NCBI RefSeq assembly: GCF_013041615.1
Contig: NZ_JABEPQ010000002.1
Span: forward strand, 186,001-250,000
DNA: 64,000 nt
Direction: 5' to 3'
Source: Knoellia koreensis
GTDB lineage: Bacteria > Actinomycetota > Actinomycetes > Actinomycetales > Dermatophilaceae
Positions 37,087 to 45,899 of the stretch are shown in pieces (within the stretch, counting starts at the first letter, position 1; the number at the start of each line of letters is the position of its first letter). Made by a program: the position numbers and the translations under genes. The notes beneath the pieces were generated by a model. It searched no databases, was not told the origin of the DNA, and saw only the letters and a program-made list of their open reading frames with translations.

Positions 37087-37875
37087 TCAGACGAACTTCT
37101 GCGCGGTCAGGAACTCGGCGAGCTTGGTGCCACCGTCACCCTCGTCGGTGACGATCTGGCCCTGCTCGCGCGGCGGGCGCTTGGTGAACGACTCGACCTT
37201 GGTCCAGGCGGCGTCGAGGCCGACCTGCGAGGCGTCGACGCCGAGGTCGGCCAGGCTCCACTCCTCGACCGGCTTCTTCTTGGCGGCCATGATCCCCTTG
37301 AACGAGGGGTAGCGCGGCTCGTTGATCTGGTCGGTGACCGACACGAGCGCGGGCAGCGTGGCGACGATGGTCTCGGAGGCGGCGTCGCCGTCACGGCGGA
37401 TCGTCACCTGCTGGCCGTCGACGGTCAGCTCGGACGCGAACGTCACCTGCGGCAGACCGAGGCGCTCGGCGAGCATCGCCGGGACGACGCTCATCGTGCC
37501 GTCGGTGGAAGCCATGCCGGTGAGGACCAGCTCGGGCGTTCCGCCCGCGGCCTTCTTCACGGCCTCGGCGAGGACCAGCGAGGTCGCGATCGCGTCGGAG
37601 CCGTGGATGGCGTCGTCCTTGACGTGGACGGCCTTGTCGGCGCCCATCTGCAGCGCCTTCTTCAGCGCGTCGGCGGCCTCGTCGGGGCCGATGGTCACGA
37701 CGGTGACCTCGCCCTCGCCGGCCTCGACCAGCTTGAGGGCCTCCTCGACGGCGTACTCGTCGAGCTCGGACAGCAGCCCGTCGACACCGACCCGGTCGGT
37801 CGTGTTGTCGGACTCGTTGAACGTGCGGTCGGACTGTGCGTCCGGCACGTACTTCACGCAGACGACGATGTTCAT
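37087..37875 (-). CDS. etfB: electron transfer flavoprotein beta subunit
   Basis: 262 residues from ATG 37875. MNIVVCVKYVPDAQSDRTF is the classic ETF-beta N terminus. DEYAVEEALKLVEAGEGEVT, MGADKAVHVKDDAIHGSDA and EPRYPSFKGIMAAKKKPVEE are conserved. It binds AMP and docks with EtfA and acyl-CoA dehydrogenases. The first gene of the etf operon, it diverges from a methyltransferase gene with 142 bp between starts. Confidence 0.97.
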   Translation of the reverse strand: MNIVVCVKYVPDAQSDRTFNESDNTTDRVGVDGLLSELDEYAVEEALKLVEAGEGEVTVVTIGPDEAADALKKALQMGADKAVHVKDDAIHGSDAIATSLVLAEAVKKAAGGTPELVLTGMASTDGTMSVVPAMLAERLGLPQVTFASELTVDGQQVTIRRDGDAASETIVATLPALVSVTDQINEPRYPSFKGIMAAKKKPVEEWSLADLGVDASQVGLDAAWTKVESFTKRPPREQGQIVTDEGDGGTKLAEFLTAQKFV

Positions 37876-38017
37876 GCGGTGATCGTCCTCTTCCAGGTGG
37901 GAGTTGAACTGTGGTCAGGTGTCATCCTGTCAGCACCCGCTGCGAATCCCCATGCCAAGGCCGCGTGACGCTCACCACGGGGTGACGCGCACCGCATTCG
38001 CACCCGCCGGAGGCTTC

Positions 38018-38809
38018 GTGACCACACCGCTCACGCTCACCGGCGAGCGCACGGGGCCGGGGATCTGGCACGAGAACTACTGGTTCCGGCGGCACGAGGT
38101 CGCGTATGCCGCCGTGCCCGGCTTCGTCGCAGCGCTCACCTCGCGCGCGCCGTCGACCGTGCTCGACGCCGGCAGTGGTGAGGGGTATGCCGCGGAGCTC
38201 CTCGGGCGCGCCTGGCCGGGTTCGCGCGTGGTCGGCGTCGACTACGACGCGGCGGCGACGGCACACGCCGCGCGGGCCCACGCAGGTGAGCACGCGGCAT
38301 ACCTGCGGGGTGCCCTGACGGCGCTGCCGGTCGCGGACGCGATGTTCGACGTGACCGTCTCGATGCAGGTGCTGGAGCACATCTGGACACCGGAGGAGTT
38401 CGTGCGCGAGCTGGCGCGGGTGACGCGCCCCGGTGGCGCGCTGGTGCTGTCGACGCCGAACCGGCTGACGTTCTCGCCGGGGCTCGGCCGCAGGGAGGTG
38501 CCGGCGAACGCGTACCACTGCCGGGAGTACGACGCGACGGAGCTGGCCGGCGAGCTGGCGCGGTGGCTGCCCGGTGCGCAGGTGACGCTGCACGGCGTCC
38601 ACCACGGCGGGCGGCTGACCGACTGGGCGCAGGCGCACGGGCCGGTGGAGGAGGCCCTGGCGGCGGCGCAGCCCGCGGGCTGGCCTGCGGTGGTGCGCGC
38701 GCTCGTGGAGTCGGTGACCGCGCAGGATTTCGCGCTCGGGGAGGCGTCGGACGACTGCCTCGACCTGGTCGCGGTGGTCGCGAACCCGGCCCGCACTGTC
38801 AGGGGGTAG
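38018..38809 (+). CDS. class I SAM-dependent methyltransferase
   Basis: 263 residues from GTG 38018, preceded by GGAGG. The SAM-binding motif I is VLDAGSGEGYAAELL, motif II VVGVDYDAAATAHA, and LPVADAMFDVTVSMQVLEHI is motif IV/post-I. It occupies the place of Rv3030 of M. tuberculosis, divergent from etfBA, where the orthologue methylates methylglucose lipopolysaccharide. A matching function here is plausible but unproven. It has three octamer copies in its first 100 codons. The stop codon lies within a terminator stem. Confidence 0.82.
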   Translation: MTTPLTLTGERTGPGIWHENYWFRRHEVAYAAVPGFVAALTSRAPSTVLDAGSGEGYAAELLGRAWPGSRVVGVDYDAAATAHAARAHAGEHAAYLRGALTALPVADAMFDVTVSMQVLEHIWTPEEFVRELARVTRPGGALVLSTPNRLTFSPGLGRREVPANAYHCREYDATELAGELARWLPGAQVTLHGVHHGGRLTDWAQAHGPVEEALAAAQPAGWPAVVRALVESVTAQDFALGEASDDCLDLVAVVANPARTVRG

Positions 38810-38820
38810 TGCGGGCCGGG
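38785..38820 (+). terminator. terminator overlapping the stop codon
   Basis: CCCGGCCCGCACT (38785-38797) pairs perfectly with AGTGCGGGCCGGG (38808-38820) over 10 bases. The stop TAG (38807-38809) is at the start of the right arm, so the terminator is built into the last codons of the methyltransferase gene. Confidence 0.65.
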
Positions 38821-39263
38821 CCGCGGTGGTCCGGCGAGACCCGGGGTTGCAGGGGGTTTTCCGGGTCCGCCGGACCCTGGAGGGCCCGACCCGCGCGCTG
38901 GAGGGGGTTCGCGTGCGAGCCGGACCGGTCGGTGAGGTCGCCGCGCTCGTGTGGCGTGAGGCAACCGTGAAAGAAGAAGAAGTGTGGCTGATGCCCAACG
39001 ACGACGGAGGCACCGGTGACGGCGCGTCACCTCGTGTGTCGAGGTCCCCTGAGGCGCCGTGGCGTGGTCAGGACGACCGTTTCCGGTCGCTCCCGGTGTT
39101 GCATTCCCGAACCCGGTAGAGGGCCGGTCACTAGTTGGCAACGGCTGGCCTGCCGGCATGATTCCCCGATCGGCAGATTGTTTCGGGTGTCCTGGGTCAC
39201 TGCGGGACGCCGCTACTGGGGGTCACTACTGGACGTCGCCACTGGACCAGGGCTGGAACGCCA
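38821..39263. other. gene-poor stretch, no convincing gene
   Basis: About 440 bases between the methyltransferase terminator and the TetR stop. GGGTCC-GCC-GGACCC is a short dyad at 38863-38877. A possible 50-codon frame starts GTG 38968 (VKEEEVWLMPNDDGG) after a purine-rich run, but its composition beyond residue 20 is not protein-like. No RNA gene or repeat is evident. Confidence 0.4.
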
Positions 39264-39893
39264 TCAACGCGCAGCGACGAGCCGGGCGACGGCGTCGGTG
39301 ACGAAGCCGCGGCGCACCTCCTCGGAGTACGTGTCATCGTCGCCCGCGAACTCCGGCGGCAGCGCGACCCACGCCATCGCGAGGGTGATGACGAGCCCGA
39401 GGAGCACGTCCGGCGGGAAGGCGTCGGTGACGACGCCGGCGGCCTGGGCGTCCCTAATGGCCGACACCTTGGCGGCGTTGGCCTCGATGATCGGGGCGAT
39501 CGAGCGGGGGCTGCCGGTTCGCTCGAGCCGATACCAGGTGGCCAGCCGGGCCAGGTCGGGGCGGCCGGAAAGCTGGTCGTAGAGGCGCCCCGCCGTGCCG
39601 GGCAGGTCCCTGGCGTCGAAGTACTCCGCCTGCGCAGCCTGGGTGGCGTACGCACCGAACACGGCGTCGAAGAGGCCGTCCTTGCTGCCGAAGTAGTGGT
39701 AGATCTGCGCCTTGTTGGAGCGGGCTGCGGCGGCGATGCGGTCGACCCTCGCCCCGGCGATCCCGTGCTCGGCGAACTCGGCCGTGGCGGCCTCGAGCAA
39801 CCGCCGGCGGGTCGCGTCGGCGTCGCGCTCCGGGCGAGAGGCTCGCGCCTGTCGGGAGTCGCGCGGTCGGGTGGCGGGCTGGGAGTCGGGCAC
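39264..39893 (-). CDS. TetR-family transcription regulator
   Basis: 209 residues from GTG 39893. The DNA-binding domain is ADATRRRLLEAATAEFAEHG followed by RVDRIAAAARSNKAQIYHYFG and SKDGLFDAVFG. The C-terminal ligand domain has TWYRLERTGSPRSIAPIIEA. It is divergent from an SDR gene, and two dyads in the spacer fit its binding sites, so it is probably autoregulated and represses the SDR. An octamer (39896) sits just upstream of the start. Confidence 0.92.
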   Translation of the reverse strand: MPDSQPATRPRDSRQARASRPERDADATRRRLLEAATAEFAEHGIAGARVDRIAAAARSNKAQIYHYFGSKDGLFDAVFGAYATQAAQAEYFDARDLPGTAGRLYDQLSGRPDLARLATWYRLERTGSPRSIAPIIEANAAKVSAIRDAQAAGVVTDAFPPDVLLGLVITLAMAWVALPPEFAGDDDTYSEEVRRGFVTDAVARLVAAR

Positions 39894-39905
39894 GGCGGCA
39901 TACTA

Positions 39906-39971
39906 TCAACTAACCGTCCAGTTGACAGCGCCGGCAGGGCGGCGCACACTGATGTCAACCAAATGGTTAGT
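39906..39971. promoter_or_regulatory. two TetR operator-like dyads
   Basis: TCAACT (39906-39911) faces AGTTGA (39920-39925). AACCAAATGGTT (39957-39968) is a perfect palindrome. Viewed on opposite strands, both share an ACTAACC-N4-(A/G)GTTGACA layout, so they look like two copies of one operator flanking the divergent promoters of the TetR and SDR genes. Confidence 0.55.
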
Positions 39972-39989
39972 TCTCACGAAGGAGCACCC

Positions 39990-40802
39990 ATGACCACCAA
40001 GGTCGCCATCGTCACCGGCGCCTCGTCCGGCATCGGCGAGGCCGCGGCCCGCCGGCTCGCCCGGGCCGGGTTCACCGTCTACGGCGCCGCACGGCGCACC
40101 GACCGCCTCGCCGCGCTCGCGTCCGACGGCGTCCGCGCCCTCCCCCTCGACCTCACCGACGACGCGTCCGTCGTCGCCGCCGTCGACCAGGTGCTCGCCG
40201 AGCAGGGCCGCATCGACGTCCTCGTCAACAACGCCGGCTACGGCTCGTACGGCGCGGTCGAGGACGTGCCGATGGACGAGGCCCGGCGCCAGTTCGAGGT
40301 CAACGTGTTCGGGCTCGCGCGGCTCGCGCAGCTGGTCATGCCGACGATGCGCGCGCAGCGCTCGGGCCGCATCATCAACATCACCTCGATGGGCGGGAAG
40401 TTCGCGATGGCGTTCGGGGGCTGGTACCACGCAACGAAGTTCGCGGTCGAGGGCCTGAGCGACGCGATGCGCCAGGAGCTCTCGCCGTTCGGTGTCGACG
40501 TCGTCGTCATCGAGCCCGGCGCGATCAAGACGGAGTGGGCCGGCATCGCGATGGGTTCGGCCGTGGAGGTCTCCGGGTCCGGCGCTTACGGCGACCGCGT
40601 CACCCAGGGCATCGGACGGATGGACACCGGCCGGTTCGGGTCGCAGCCGGAGGTGGTCGCCAAGGCGATCGAGCGCGCCGCGACGGCGCGCCGTCCGAGG
40701 ACGCGGTATGCCGTGGGCATGGGCGCCAAGCCCGCGATCGCCGCCCGCAAGGTGCTGCCCGACCGTGTGCTCGACGCCGTCATCGCGCGCGGGCTCGGCT
40801 GA
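39990..40802 (+). CDS. short-chain dehydrogenase/reductase
   Basis: 270 residues from ATG 39990, with AAGGAG nine bases upstream. The cofactor loop is VTGASSGIGEAA, the structural motif is VLVNNAGYGSYG, and the active site is Ser (NITSMGGKF) with YHATK. Classical SDR length. Arg-rich ARRTDRLAAL after strand 2 suggests NADP preference. The substrate is unknown; induction is likely through the divergent TetR regulator. Confidence 0.93.
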   Translation: MTTKVAIVTGASSGIGEAAARRLARAGFTVYGAARRTDRLAALASDGVRALPLDLTDDASVVAAVDQVLAEQGRIDVLVNNAGYGSYGAVEDVPMDEARRQFEVNVFGLARLAQLVMPTMRAQRSGRIINITSMGGKFAMAFGGWYHATKFAVEGLSDAMRQELSPFGVDVVVIEPGAIKTEWAGIAMGSAVEVSGSGAYGDRVTQGIGRMDTGRFGSQPEVVAKAIERAATARRPRTRYAVGMGAKPAIAARKVLPDRVLDAVIARGLG

Positions 40803-40847
40803 CGCGGCTCGACTGCCTCGGGGCGCCTCGGGGCGGCTCAGCGAGGC

Positions 40848-41249
40848 TCAGCGGGGCCTGCGCCAGCGCATCGTGAACAGCTCGGGCACGTAACCGGTGG
40901 GGCGGTCGGTCGAAGCGCGGTACTCGGTCGGAGTCTGGCCGACGATGTCGGTGAAGGTGCGGCTGAAGGTGCCGAGGCTGCTGAAACCCACCTCCATGCA
41001 GATGTCGGTGACGCTGCGCTCCGACCAGCGCAGCATCTGCATGGCGCGCTCGACGCGACGGCGCTGGAGGTACCGGTAGGGCGTCTCGCCGTAGGCCTTC
41101 TTGAACTCGCGGATGAAGTGCTCGCGGGACATCAACGCGACGGCGGCCAGTCCCGGCACGTCGAGGTCGTCGCGGTAGCAGCGGTCGATCGTGTCGCGGG
41201 CGCGCAGGAGGCGGCGGTTGCGATCCTCGCGTTCGTCCACGACGGTCAC
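40848..41249 (-). CDS. AraC-family transcription regulator, small
   Basis: 133 residues from GTG 41249. Essentially just the two helix-turn-helix motifs: LAAVALMSREHFIREFKKAY with GETPYRYLQRRRVERA, and VTDICMEVGFSSLGTFSRTF followed by GQTPTEYR. There is no separate effector domain. It is divergent from a VOC-family gene, with 131 bp between starts including an octamer (41289). Control of that gene is likely. Confidence 0.9.
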   Translation of the reverse strand: MTVVDEREDRNRRLLRARDTIDRCYRDDLDVPGLAAVALMSREHFIREFKKAYGETPYRYLQRRRVERAMQMLRWSERSVTDICMEVGFSSLGTFSRTFTDIVGQTPTEYRASTDRPTGYVPELFTMRWRRPR

Positions 41250-41380
41250 CCTAGACGGCACTTTCGGAGAAGCACCCGGGTGGACACGCGGCATACCGTC
41301 GTCACGACGGGCCGGATGGCCCATCAGGACAGAGCCCGTCACGTGCACCCAACTTGCTTCTCACGAAAGAGGATTCAGCC

Positions 41381-41797
41381 ATGCTCAAGCGCAACAACAT
41401 CTCGTCCATCTATGTCCTTGACCAGGACGAGGCACTGCGGTTCTACACCGAGGTCGTCGGGCTGGAGGTGGCCCAGGACCTCGACTTCGGACCGATGCGG
41501 TGGCTCGCGGTACGTGTGCCCGGTGACCCCAAGACGATCCTGCTGGAGAAGCCCGGCGAGCCCGGCATGGACGAGGCGACGGCAGCGCAGGTGCGTGACC
41601 TCGTGACCAAGGGCGCCGGCGGCGGATGGCTGGCGTTCGACACCGACGACCTCGACAGCCTGTACGCCTCGATGAAGGAGGCCGGGGTCGAGTTCACCCA
41701 GGACATCGTCGAGCAACCGTACGGGCGGGACTTCGCCATCCGCGACCCCTTCGGCAACCACCTGCGTTTCGGCGACGTCAAGAGCGAACGCCTCTGA
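41381..41797 (+). CDS. VOC/glyoxalase-family protein
   Basis: 138 residues from ATG 41381, after an AGAGGA leader. It has one VOC unit pair: ISSIYVLDQDEALRFYTEVV, WLAVRVPGDPKTILLEKPGE, GWLAFDTDDLDSLYASMKEA and FAIRDPFGNHLRFGDVK. The metal-ligand Glu and His positions are only partly visible, so glyoxalase I activity cannot be assumed. The AraC-VOC divergent pair is common in actinobacteria and may handle an electrophile or antibiotic. Confidence 0.85.
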   Translation: MLKRNNISSIYVLDQDEALRFYTEVVGLEVAQDLDFGPMRWLAVRVPGDPKTILLEKPGEPGMDEATAAQVRDLVTKGAGGGWLAFDTDDLDSLYASMKEAGVEFTQDIVEQPYGRDFAIRDPFGNHLRFGDVKSERL

Positions 41798-41876
41798 GCG
41801 AGCGGTCGGCTCCCACCGCCCCACGAGCCGCACGAGCCACGGTCGGTCGTCGGTGGTCCCGCCTAGTCTTCTGAGC

Positions 41877-42299
41877 ATGGGCGCGTCCACCGAGGCCGAC
41901 GACCTCTCTCCGGCCGTCGTCGCGCGGCTCGGCGAGATCTGCCTGGCGCTGCCCCAGGCGGTCGAGCAGGACGCGTGGCGAGGCGTGCGCTGGCGGATCC
42001 GGCAGCGGACCTTCGCCCACGTGGCCCATGTCGACCCGGCCGACGGATCGGTCTTCAGCCAAGCGGCTCCGGTCCCCCACGCGGTCGACGTGGTGACCTT
42101 CCGGTCCTCCGGCGAGGAGCTCGAGTCGCTGGTGCGCAGCGGCTACCCGTTCTACAAGCCGCAGTGGAGCCCCACCGTCGTCGGGCTGGCGATCGAGCAC
42201 GACGTCGACTGGGCCGAGGTGGCCGAGCTGCTGACCGAGAGCTACTGCCTCATGGCGCCGCGCAGGCTGGCGCGGTTGGTGGCGCCGCCCTCGGGGTGA
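41877..42299 (+). CDS. MmcQ/YjbR-family protein
   Basis: 140 residues from ATG 41877. Core motifs are LGEICLALPQAVEQDAWRG, VVTFRSSGEELESLVRSGYP and VDWAEVAELLTESYCLMAPR. It is a paralogue of the 27199-27594 protein in fold only; sequences differ widely. It is 31 bp upstream of the GH57 gene and could share its transcript. The function is unknown. Confidence 0.82.
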   Translation: MGASTEADDLSPAVVARLGEICLALPQAVEQDAWRGVRWRIRQRTFAHVAHVDPADGSVFSQAAPVPHAVDVVTFRSSGEELESLVRSGYPFYKPQWSPTVVGLAIEHDVDWAEVAELLTESYCLMAPRRLARLVAPPSG

Positions 42300-42330
42300 C
42301 CACGCCCGCCGTGGGGCAGACTGCTCCCTC

Positions 42331-43851
42331 GTGACTGCCGTACCGGGCGCGTTCTGCCTCGTCCTGCACTCCCACCTGCCGTGGGTGCCGGGACACGGCG
42401 TGTGGCCGCTCGGTGAGGAGTGGCTGTTCCAGGCGTGGGCCGAGTCCTACGTTCCCCTCGTGGCGGAGCTGGATTCGCTTGCGGCCGAAGGCTTTCGCGA
42501 CGTGCTGACGCTCGGGGTGACGCCAGTGCTGGCTGCGCAGCTCGACCACCCGAGGATGCGACGCGAGGTCGGCACGTGGGTGGGGTTGTGGGAGCAGCGG
42601 GCGCGTGAGCTGGGCTTCTCGCCCGCCCAGTCGCGCCGGGAGGCCGCGGAGCGTGAGTATGCCGCTGCCGCCAGGACTGCTTCGCAGCTCGAGTCACGCT
42701 GGTCGGCCGGAGGCTCACCGGTCTGGGCGTCGTTGCGGGACAACGGGATCGTCGAGCTGCTTGGTGGCCCCGCCGCGCACCCGCTGCTGCCGCTGCTGCA
42801 GCCGTCGTTCGTCGACGTGCCGCTGCGGGCCGGGATCGACGATGCGGTGTGGCGGCTCGGCGCGCGGCCGCGCGGGGTGTGGCTGCCCGAGTGTGCGTGG
42901 GCTCCAGCGCTGGCCGCTCCCCTGTCGGCGGCGGGTGTCGGACACTTCGTGGTCGACGAGCAGACGGTGCGCGACTCCGGCGGTCACCCGCATGCTGCGT
43001 GGCAGGTGGCGGGCACGGATCTCGTTGCGGTGCCACGGGATCTGGACGTCACCAACCTCATCTGGTCGTCGCGAACGGGCTACCCCGCTGCCGGTGCGTA
43101 CCGGGACTTCCATGCACGCGAGGAGTACACGGGCGTCCGGCTCTGGGCCATCACCGAGCCCGACGTGGGCGAGCACCGCAAGCGCCCCTACGACCCCGCC
43201 GCGGCCGATCGCCAGCTGGAGCACGATGTCGAGCACTTCGTCGGCGCGGTGCGCGAGCGGCTCCTCGGCCTGCACGAGGCGCACGGACGACCGGGACTGG
43301 TGACCGCGGCATACGACACCGAGCTCTTCGGCCACTGGTGGCACGAGGGGCCCGACTTCCTGGGGCGGGCGATCCGGGCCCTCGCAGCCGCGGGCGTGAG
43401 GGTCACGACGCTCACCGGCGCGATCGACCAAGGCCTCGTCGCGGGCGAGCTGGACCTGCAGAGCGGGTCGTGGGGAGCAGGCAAGGACTTCTCGGTCTGG
43501 GAGGGCCCGGCGGTCGCCGACCTCGCCCACGAGAACGAGTGGCTACAGCGCCGCTGGCTCGACCTCATGGCAGCCGAACGCGCCGCGGGACGGCTGCAGA
43601 CGCGCCGACGCGACCTCGACCAGCTCCTCACCTCGCTGTTCCACGCCCTGTCGAGCGACTGGGCGTTCCTCGTCACCCGCGGCCAGTCGGTCGACTACGC
43701 CCGCGACCGTGCCGAGCTGCACCGTCGCGAGTTCCATGCCCTGGCACAGCTGGTGGAGGACGGCCGCTCCGACGACGCAGCGCTCACGGCCGCACGAATG
43801 GGCCTGCGCGACAACGCCTTCCCCGAGCTCGACGCACGAATCCACGGCTGA
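42331..43851 (+). CDS. GH57 (DUF1957) 1,4-alpha-glucan branching enzyme-like protein
   Basis: 506 residues from GTG 42331. FCLVLHSHLPWVPGHG is the GH57 N terminus, GVWLPECAWAP holds the catalytic glutamate, and TAAYDTELFGHWWHEGPDFL holds the catalytic aspartate. The C-terminal helical DUF1957 region has SSDWAFLVTRGQSVDYARDR. It is the likely counterpart of Rv3031, which branches or trims the alpha-1,4-glucan of methylglucose lipopolysaccharide. The paired glycosyltransferase (Rv3032) is not next to it here. A good terminator follows at 43866. Confidence 0.9.
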   Translation: MTAVPGAFCLVLHSHLPWVPGHGVWPLGEEWLFQAWAESYVPLVAELDSLAAEGFRDVLTLGVTPVLAAQLDHPRMRREVGTWVGLWEQRARELGFSPAQSRREAAEREYAAAARTASQLESRWSAGGSPVWASLRDNGIVELLGGPAAHPLLPLLQPSFVDVPLRAGIDDAVWRLGARPRGVWLPECAWAPALAAPLSAAGVGHFVVDEQTVRDSGGHPHAAWQVAGTDLVAVPRDLDVTNLIWSSRTGYPAAGAYRDFHAREEYTGVRLWAITEPDVGEHRKRPYDPAAADRQLEHDVEHFVGAVRERLLGLHEAHGRPGLVTAAYDTELFGHWWHEGPDFLGRAIRALAAAGVRVTTLTGAIDQGLVAGELDLQSGSWGAGKDFSVWEGPAVADLAHENEWLQRRWLDLMAAERAAGRLQTRRRDLDQLLTSLFHALSSDWAFLVTRGQSVDYARDRAELHRREFHALAQLVEDGRSDDAALTAARMGLRDNAFPELDARIHG

Positions 43852-43865
43852 AGCTCGCACGGCTG

Positions 43866-43915
43866 ACGGGCAGGTGCGGCGCCGGATGTCCCCGGTGTGG
43901 CGCGCACCTGCCCGT
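43866..43915 (+). terminator. terminator of the GH57 gene
   Basis: ACGGGCAGGTGCG (43866-43878) pairs perfectly with CGCACCTGCCCGT (43903-43915), loop 24. It lies between the convergent GH57 and GH3 genes. Confidence 0.65.
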
Positions 43916-43951
43916 CGTCGATGGGTGTGCTGGTCGGGTCAAGACCCCAGA

Positions 43952-45814
43952 TCAGTACCCCAGTCCGTGACCGAACGGGAAGAGCTCGCCAGACCCGTCG
44001 GCCTTGGGGATCGAGACGGGGAGCTTGCCCGTCGGGTTCACCTCGCCGTACATCACCTTGACCAACGCCTCGATCTGGTGCGAGGTGTAGCCGTAGGAGT
44101 CGAGCACGGTCGGCGCCTCGGGGAAGGAGGCCACGTCGTACGGGTTGCGCATGGCCGTCACCACGACTGGCTTGCCGGTGGCGAGCAGCGCCTTGACGAG
44201 CCGGGTCTGGGCCGCGGCGGCAGCCGTCGGCTGACCGGTCGCCGCGCTGATGGCATACGCGTTGTTGGTCGACACCACCACGAGGTCGGAGGCCTGTGCA
44301 GCTGCCACTGCACTGTCGATGGCGGCGGCCGACGGGGTGGTGCCTGACTCCCGGACGGTCGTGGTGGCGCCACGCTTGGCGAATGCCGCCGCCATCGTCT
44401 GCGTCGTGGTGACACCCCAGCCCGCCACGAGCACCTTGCGCGGGCCAGCGGCCAGCGGCAGGACCGAGTCGTCGTTCTTGACGAGCGTCGTCGTGCGGTC
44501 GGTGATCGCCTGCGCGTCGGCGAGGTGCTGCGGCGCACCCATGATCTGCGGCGCCGCAGCGACGTCGACGAACGGGTCGGCGAAGATGCCTCGCTTGTAC
44601 TTGTGCATCAGCACCCGGTAGACGGACTCGTCGAGACGCTGCTGGCTGATCGTGCCGTCCTTGACGGCGTCGAGCACCGCACCGTAGGCCGTGTCCATCT
44701 GCGGCGGGATCAGCAGCTGGTCGGCGCCCGCGAGCAGGGCCTGGACCGGGGCCACGTTCGGCGGGTAGGTCGCGGTTGCCCCCGCCATGTCGAGTGCGTC
44801 GGTGACGATGAGTCCGTCGAAGCCGAGCTGCTCGCGCAGCACCCCGGTGAGGATCTTCTTGCTCATCGTGGCGGGCGCGCCGGACGGGTCGACGGCCGGG
44901 AAGACCACGTGGGCGGTCATGATCGTGTCGACGCCCGCGGCGATGGCAGCCTTGAACGGCGGCAGGTCGATCGCGTTGAACTGCTCCAGCGTGTGGGTCA
45001 CCTGGGGCAGGCCGTAGTGGCTGTCGGTGCCGGTGTCACCGTGGCCCGGGAAGTGCTTGGCCACCGCGGAGACCCCGCCCGCGTGGTAGCCGTTGATCTG
45101 GGCCACCGCGAGCTTGGACACCAGCGCCGGGTCGCTGCCGATCGAGCGGATGCCGATGACGGGGTTGTTCGGGTTGATGTTGACGTCGGCGACCGGGGCG
45201 TAGTCCTGGGTCAGACCCACGGCCGCGAGCTCGGTGCCGATGACCTGCGCCGAGCGGGTCGCGTCCGCCTCGGAGCGACCGGCGCCGAGGGCCATGTTGC
45301 CGGGCATCTGGGTCGCGGGCGGGCCGAAGCGGGCGACCAGTGCGCCACCTTCCTGGTCCACCGCGATCTGCAGCGGGATCTTCGCCTTCTGCGCGAGCGC
45401 CGCGGACTGCAGCCCGTTGGACAGCGTGGCGACCTGTGCCGGGTCGCCGATGTTGTCGTCGTTGTTGCGGGTCGTGAAGTAGATGACGCCGCCAGGCTGG
45501 TACTTGGCGATGGCCTGGGCGGGCGTGTCGACGCCGTAGAGCCTCTGGTTGGTCGCCTTGGCCGTGTCGCTCACCGTGTTGGCGTCACGGCCCGCCACCT
45601 CGATCACGAAGAGCTGTCCGACCTTCTGCTCCACCGACATGTGGCGCATGAGCGAGATGACCTTGCCACGGTACGGTGCGTCACCCGAGTGCCCGGGGCC
45701 GTCTGCGACGGCCGCGGTCTGGCCGGCGCCGGCCACCAACCCCAGGGACACGAGGGCGACCAGGGGCCGGAGCAGTCTTCGGCTCGGCCGGGTCGAGGCT
45801 GATCGTGCGGACAT
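43952..45814 (-). CDS. secreted GH3 beta-N-acetylhexosaminidase
   Basis: 620 residues from ATG 45814. A signal peptide (RRLLRPLVALVSLGLVAGAG) ends near residue 35. The GH3 catalytic barrel has KHFPGHGDTGTDSHYGLP, the NagZ-type motif with the acid/base His-Asp dyad, and the nucleophile Asp in LIVTDALDMAGA. A C-terminal GH3 sandwich domain begins near residue 400 (LAAGPRKVLVAGWGVTT). It should remove GlcNAc from peptidoglycan or chitin fragments outside the cell. Unlike cytoplasmic NagZ it is secreted and two-domain, as in Bacillus NagZ. Confidence 0.92.
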   Translation of the reverse strand: MSARSASTRPSRRLLRPLVALVSLGLVAGAGQTAAVADGPGHSGDAPYRGKVISLMRHMSVEQKVGQLFVIEVAGRDANTVSDTAKATNQRLYGVDTPAQAIAKYQPGGVIYFTTRNNDDNIGDPAQVATLSNGLQSAALAQKAKIPLQIAVDQEGGALVARFGPPATQMPGNMALGAGRSEADATRSAQVIGTELAAVGLTQDYAPVADVNINPNNPVIGIRSIGSDPALVSKLAVAQINGYHAGGVSAVAKHFPGHGDTGTDSHYGLPQVTHTLEQFNAIDLPPFKAAIAAGVDTIMTAHVVFPAVDPSGAPATMSKKILTGVLREQLGFDGLIVTDALDMAGATATYPPNVAPVQALLAGADQLLIPPQMDTAYGAVLDAVKDGTISQQRLDESVYRVLMHKYKRGIFADPFVDVAAAPQIMGAPQHLADAQAITDRTTTLVKNDDSVLPLAAGPRKVLVAGWGVTTTQTMAAAFAKRGATTTVRESGTTPSAAAIDSAVAAAQASDLVVVSTNNAYAISAATGQPTAAAAAQTRLVKALLATGKPVVVTAMRNPYDVASFPEAPTVLDSYGYTSHQIEALVKVMYGEVNPTGKLPVSIPKADGSGELFPFGHGLGY

Positions 45815-45899
45815 TTGTTTCCTCCAGAGCTCTACTCACGGAAAAAAGACACAAAGCGACACTAGGCCCGGCGGCCCGGGTTGGGAAGAGGATGAGGAC

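Noticed and set aside
38826-39119. 97-codon frame after the methyltransferase
   Set aside because: Composition is not protein-like and there is no leader at its start. Only a weak 50-codon sub-frame is conceivable.
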